Assembly (NCBI GenBank): GCA_039814545.1
Contig: JBCCBB010000104.1
Span: forward strand, 1 to 9,881
DNA from: CALBPI01 sp039814545
GTDB lineage: Bacteria; Pseudomonadota; Gammaproteobacteria; Steroidobacterales; Woeseiaceae
Length of the DNA stretch: 9,881 bases
Direction: 5' to 3'
The notes beneath the pieces are model-generated. The model ran no database searches. It worked only from the letters and a program-made list of their open reading frames with translations, and had not been told where the DNA came from. Both the position numbers and the translations under genes were made by a program. The first letter of the stretch is position 1, and every line of letters starts with the position of its first letter. Of this stretch, positions 7,455 through 9,881 are shown one piece after another.

Positions 7455-8516
7455 TCAGGGTAGCAGCGCCCCGTGTTCCACGTGGAACACGTCGTGAGAG
7501 GTGGGCAAGCCGGGAATATCGGCGCTGAGACCTGTGATCACGAGCTGCCCCGGCATGGTCTCCAGCTCTCGCATCAGCCGACCCAACGCGCCCGAATCCA
7601 GCTCTGCAGCAGGATCATCGACCAGCATCACGGCCTCGTCGTTCTTGAGACCCGCCAGCAAGCGCGCCTGGGCCAGGATCAAGGACGAGGCCAGGAGCTT
7701 CTGCTGCCCGCGAGACACGACGCTCTTCGCGAGTCTCCCCGACCAGGTCACCCGCAAATCCGCGCGGTGCGGTCCGACCGTTGTCTGCTTGAGTTGTCGG
7801 TCTCGCTCGATGCTCGCCGCCAGCGCATCGAGCATCGTCTGCCCCGATTCCCAGCCCGGGCGATACGCCACATCGATCTGCTCTAGGCCCAGTCGCGACG
7901 CCGTTTCCGCAATGGGATCTCGCAACAGCTGTGCGTAACCATTTCGGTAGCCATCGATCAGCTCCCCGGCGGTTACCAGCGCCTGGTCCCAGGTTTGTAG
8001 CTGGGCTGATGACCCGCCCGCCCGAAGCACGGCGTTGCGCTGCTTGAGCGTCTTCCGGTAGCGCTGCCAGGCCGCCAGATAGCGAGGTTCCACGTGGAAC
8101 ACCCCGTAATCCAGGAAACGGCGTCGCCCATCGGGTCCTTCGGACACCAGTTGGTGGATTTCCGGCTCGATCACCTGCAAAACGAGCTTGCCGCCGATAT
8201 CAGCCAAGTTGCGGGCGTCCGCACCGTCAATCCGAATTCGGTGCACGCCGCGCCCATACTCAAGCCCAACGCGGCGTGCCCGCCCGCCAAGTTGAAGCGT
8301 CGCAATGATCCGGAAGGTCGATTGGCCGTGGCGAACCAGCCGCTCGCTGCGAGGTTGACGGAATGAGCGACCGCGCGTGGCGTAGTAGGCAGCTTCGATG
8401 AGGCTCGTCTTACCGGCACCGTTGGGCCCGGCAATGACACTCACCGGTGAGGTCAGCGCTAGATCGAGCTCAGTTATGCAGCGGAAATTGGCGATCTGGA
8501 GCCGCTGGAGAATCAC
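7455..8516 (-). CDS. recF: DNA replication and repair protein RecF
   Basis: A 353-aa SMC-like ATPase that acts with RecO and RecR to load RecA at single-strand gaps. Walker A is GPNGAGKTS (30-38), the ABC signature is SRGQQK (268-273), and Walker B with the D-loop is VMLVDDPAAELD (296-307). Length matches the family (E. coli 357). The GTG at 8516 gives the expected N-terminus (ILQRLQIANFRCI). AAAGGAG ends only one base before this GTG, an unusually tight spacing; translation may depend on reinitiation from dnaN, whose stop is 18 nt upstream. Two parS sites lie within the gene and both encode VFHVE, at residues 139-143 and 343-347. The first lies in a motif conserved in RecF (GxFHxE), and the second is near the C-terminus. 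Confidence 0.97.
   Translation of the reverse strand: MILQRLQIANFRCITELDLALTSPVSVIAGPNGAGKTSLIEAAYYATRGRSFRQPRSERLVRHGQSTFRIIATLQLGGRARRVGLEYGRGVHRIRIDGADARNLADIGGKLVLQVIEPEIHQLVSEGPDGRRRFLDYGVFHVEPRYLAAWQRYRKTLKQRNAVLRAGGSSAQLQTWDQALVTAGELIDGYRNGYAQLLRDPIAETASRLGLEQIDVAYRPGWESGQTMLDALAASIERDRQLKQTTVGPHRADLRVTWSGRLAKSVVSRGQQKLLASSLILAQARLLAGLKNDEAVMLVDDPAAELDSGALGRLMRELETMPGQLVITGLSADIPGLPTSHDVFHVEHGALLP
7474..7489. other. parS site 2, inside the recF 3' end
   Basis: The 16-bp palindrome TGTTCCACGTGGAACA is identical to site 1 and is centred 47 bp from it. The dyad extends perfectly over 20 bp (7472-7491). It is coding sequence: the recF frame reads it as V-F-H-V-E-H at residues 343-348, in the poorly conserved tail. 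The close pair should form a strong ParB nucleation centre. Confidence 0.9.
8086..8101. other. parS site 3, inside recF
   Basis: GGTTCCACGTGGAACA keeps the complete 14-bp core GTTCCACGTGGAAC and differs from sites 1 and 2 at one outer base. It lies about 610 bp from site 2. In the recF frame it encodes V-F-H-V-E (139-143), part of a conserved RecF block, so protein constraint could partly explain the sequence. Confidence 0.8.
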
Positions 8517-8534
8517 GCTCCTTTGCGCCCGGGC

Positions 8535-9638
8535 CTACAGCCGCATGGGCATGACAACGTATTTTGCGTCCGATTGCTCGATATCGGGGACTGTGATGAC
8601 GCAGCTGGAGTTGGCATCGTTCAAGCTGATGCGAACGCTGTCGTTGTCCACCGCACCGATGGCGTCAAGCAGGTAAGTGACGTTGAAGCCGATCTCAATG
8701 TCTTCGCCGCTGTATTCGACTTCGACCTGCTCTTCGGCTTCTTCCTGCTCGGGGTTATGCGCCATGATTTTCGCGCCACTGTCGCGGATCTCTAGCCGGA
8801 TGCCGCGGTATTTCTCGTTCGACAAGATGGCCGCGCGTTGCAAGGCCCGACGCAGCGTATCGCGGTCCGCAACCATGTAATTGCCGGTTTCCGCAGGAAT
8901 GACGCGCTGATAGTCGGGGAAACGACCGTCAATGAGCTTCGAAGTGAAGCGAATGTCGCCGGAGTGAATCCGAATGTGGTTCTTGCCCATGCTCACCGAC
9001 AGGCTGCCCTCGTCACCCAACATACGCTGCAGCTCGAGTACACCTTTGCGCGGCACGATGACTTGTTCGCTGGGGAGATTTTTGTCGTCGAGCTCAGCCT
9101 GACACAGCGCGAGACGGTGGCCGTCCGTTGCCACGGCGCGGATCACACCGCCATCAGTCTCCATGAGCATACCGTTTAGGTAGTACCGCACATCCTGCTG
9201 CGCCATCGCGAAGTAGGTTTTGTCGAGCAGGCGGTGGACGACGTCGACTGGAAGCTCGTGTGTCTGCGTGGCTTCGATGTCATCGATCACGGGAAACTCA
9301 GCAGCGGGCAGCGTCGAAAGACTAAATCGGCTACGGCCGCTCTGAACCGCAAGCCGCTCCCCTTTGAGCGCCAGCTTGAGCTCGGCACCTTCAGGCAACG
9401 CCTTGACGATGTCGAACAACTTGCGACCGGGCACAGTGATATCACCGGCCATATCGATTTTTGCCTCACAGCCAGACTGCAGCTCCACCTCGATATCCGT
9501 AGCCGTCATGGCCAGGCGGTCGTCTTTCGCCTGCATCAGGATGTTGGCGAGGATCGGCATCGTCTGGCGTCGCTCTACGACACCAATGACAGCCTGGAGA
9601 GCACCTAGCAGCGCCTGCCGCGACACAGTGAGTTTCAT
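8535..9638 (-). CDS. dnaN: DNA polymerase III subunit beta (sliding clamp)
   Basis: This is the ring-shaped processivity clamp that tethers DNA polymerase III and recruits repair and initiation-control proteins. The 367-aa product matches the family length (E. coli 366). It begins MKLTVSRQALLGALQ and ends YVVMPMRL, the near-invariant clamp C-terminus that forms part of the partner-binding pocket. Internal blocks such as RQTMPILANIL, ATDGHRLA, GRFPDYQRVIP and NEKYRGIRLEI are typical, and three repeated clamp domains of about 120 residues are expected. The ATG at 9638 has a weak GGGAA ribosome site 7 nt upstream. recF follows 18 nt after the stop, so the two genes are probably co-transcribed. 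The 221-bp gap upstream separates it from dnaA. Confidence 0.98.
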   Translation of the reverse strand: MKLTVSRQALLGALQAVIGVVERRQTMPILANILMQAKDDRLAMTATDIEVELQSGCEAKIDMAGDITVPGRKLFDIVKALPEGAELKLALKGERLAVQSGRSRFSLSTLPAAEFPVIDDIEATQTHELPVDVVHRLLDKTYFAMAQQDVRYYLNGMLMETDGGVIRAVATDGHRLALCQAELDDKNLPSEQVIVPRKGVLELQRMLGDEGSLSVSMGKNHIRIHSGDIRFTSKLIDGRFPDYQRVIPAETGNYMVADRDTLRRALQRAAILSNEKYRGIRLEIRDSGAKIMAHNPEQEEAEEQVEVEYSGEDIEIGFNVTYLLDAIGAVDNDSVRISLNDANSSCVITVPDIEQSDAKYVVMPMRL

Positions 9639-9662
9639 GCAATCGTTCCCGATCTGTTTATT

Positions 9663-9679
9663 AAGAGAAAGAATCTCTT
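9663..9679 (-). repeat. Small hairpin in the dnaN leader
   Basis: The inverted repeat AAGAGA-AAGAA-TCTCTT lies 25 nt before the dnaN start, in very AT-rich DNA. If transcribed from the candidate promoter near 9697-9724, it would form a short stem in the dnaN 5' leader. Its function is unknown. Confidence 0.45.
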
Positions 9680-9696
9680 TATGAAAATCTGTAGTT

Positions 9697-9724
9697 ATTA
9701 TTAGCCCGGCTCTGTGCCGTGCAA
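9697..9724 (-). promoter_or_regulatory. Candidate dnaN promoter
   Basis: On the minus strand TTGCAC (9724-9719) and AATAAT (9702-9697) are separated by 16 bp. The -10 matches consensus at 5 of 6 positions and the -35 at only 3 of 6. The predicted start near 9690 would give a leader of about 50 nt. dnaN could also be read through from dnaA. Confidence 0.35.
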
Positions 9725-9731
9725 AACTCCG

Positions 9732-9758
9732 ATAAACTTTTATTTATCAGAAGTTTAT
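9732..9758. repeat. AT-rich inverted repeat in the dnaA-dnaN gap
   Basis: ATAAACTT (9732-9739) and AAGTTTAT (9751-9758) form a perfect 8-bp dyad around an 11-nt AT-rich spacer. An alternative pairing, GATAAA with TTTATC (9731-9736 and 9743-9748), shares the left arm. There is no T-run suited to a terminator for dnaA. It may be part of an easily melted element or a protein site. Confidence 0.5.
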
Positions 9759-9816
9759 ACCCTTCCCACGCGGTTCGAAAACTGTCCGCAACCACGCGCC
9801 TTAACTGTGTACCGCC

Positions 9817-9825
9817 TGTGGATAA
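9817..9825 (-). other. DnaA box 1 (perfect consensus)
   Basis: The minus strand reads TTATCCACA, the exact high-affinity DnaA box. It faces the second box in inverted orientation, with 25 bp between them. It lies on the side nearer the AT-rich segment. Confidence 0.85.
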
Positions 9826-9850
9826 ATCTGCCGTTTCAGGCGCCCACAAC

Positions 9851-9859
9851 TTATCCACA
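9851..9859 (+). other. DnaA box 2 (perfect consensus)
   Basis: TTATCCACA on the plus strand is a second exact DnaA box. It directly abuts the dnaA stop codon (9860-9862). Two perfect boxes in a 221-bp gap beside dnaA are very unlikely by chance. Confidence 0.85.
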
Positions 9860-9881
9860 TCATCCTGTCAGCGTTCTCAAC
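9860..9881 (-). CDS. dnaA: Chromosomal replication initiator DnaA, C-terminal fragment (partial)
   Basis: Read from the right edge, the minus strand encodes L-R-T-L-T-G followed by TGA (9862-9860). DnaA proteins end in a conserved LLRTL(S/T) tail at the end of the box-binding domain IV, so this six-residue fragment fits the 3' end of dnaA. Position directly upstream of dnaN in the same direction supports the call strongly. Everything before these codons lies outside the window. Confidence 0.82.

Larger units (their letters stand above)
9639..9859. other. dnaA-dnaN intergenic region, candidate oriC or DnaA-controlled element
   Basis: This 221-bp gap has two perfect inverted DnaA boxes on the dnaA side and a strikingly AT-rich stretch (about 9655-9760) with two inverted repeats on the dnaN side. 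In pseudomonads both flanks of dnaA carry DnaA boxes, and the main origin is usually placed upstream of dnaA. This region could therefore be the origin, a secondary origin, or an autoregulatory or titration site. Only two clear boxes and few GATC sites are present, unlike an E. coli-type oriC. Confidence 0.5.

Overview
This is an ordinary chromosomal core region from a GC-rich gammaproteobacterium, on the flank of the replication origin. The gene order is the main clue: dnaA-dnaN-recF-gyrB on the minus strand converges with glyQ-glyS-gmhB-plsC on the plus strand. Pseudomonads and related gammaproteobacteria show the same arrangement, and the long GyrB (813 aa, E. coli-like numbering) also fits. 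I cannot name the genus. Codon usage looks even throughout, and I see no mobile element, CRISPR array, phage gene or RNA gene.

Left end (1-437): the first 15 codons of a minus-strand gene whose N-terminus reads like type I glutamine synthetase (glnA). Upstream of it is a sigma-54 promoter with exact -24/-12 spacing and a group of NtrC-like sites at about -96 and -127, with one more over the -12/start region. This is the classic nitrogen-controlled glnA architecture. The same intergenic stretch carries a probable sigma-70 promoter for glyQ in the other direction.

Plus-strand operon (438-4796): glyQ and glyS (glycyl-tRNA synthetase alpha and beta), gmhB (heptose bisphosphate phosphatase for LPS core) and a plsC-type lysophosphatidate acyltransferase. 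They are packed with 10-nt, 6-nt and -4-nt junctions. The operon ends at a hairpin shared with the convergent gyrB.

Minus-strand replication/repair cluster (4837-9881): gyrB, recF, dnaN and the last six codons of dnaA. Three parS-type palindromes (GTTCCACGTGGAAC core) lie at 7427-7442, 7474-7489 and 8086-8101. One is between recF and gyrB, and two are inside recF, where both encode the peptide VFHVE in the same reading frame. The 221-bp dnaA-dnaN gap holds two perfect, inverted DnaA boxes and an AT-rich half with inverted repeats, so it is a candidate origin or DnaA-regulated element. The right half of the window therefore combines replication initiation (DnaA boxes, DnaN), segregation (parS), topology (GyrB) and repair (RecF).

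No wholly new system was found. The points most worth checking are the parS sites embedded in recF, the glnA control region, the dnaA-dnaN gap, and a GmhB that lacks its fourth zinc-binding cysteine.
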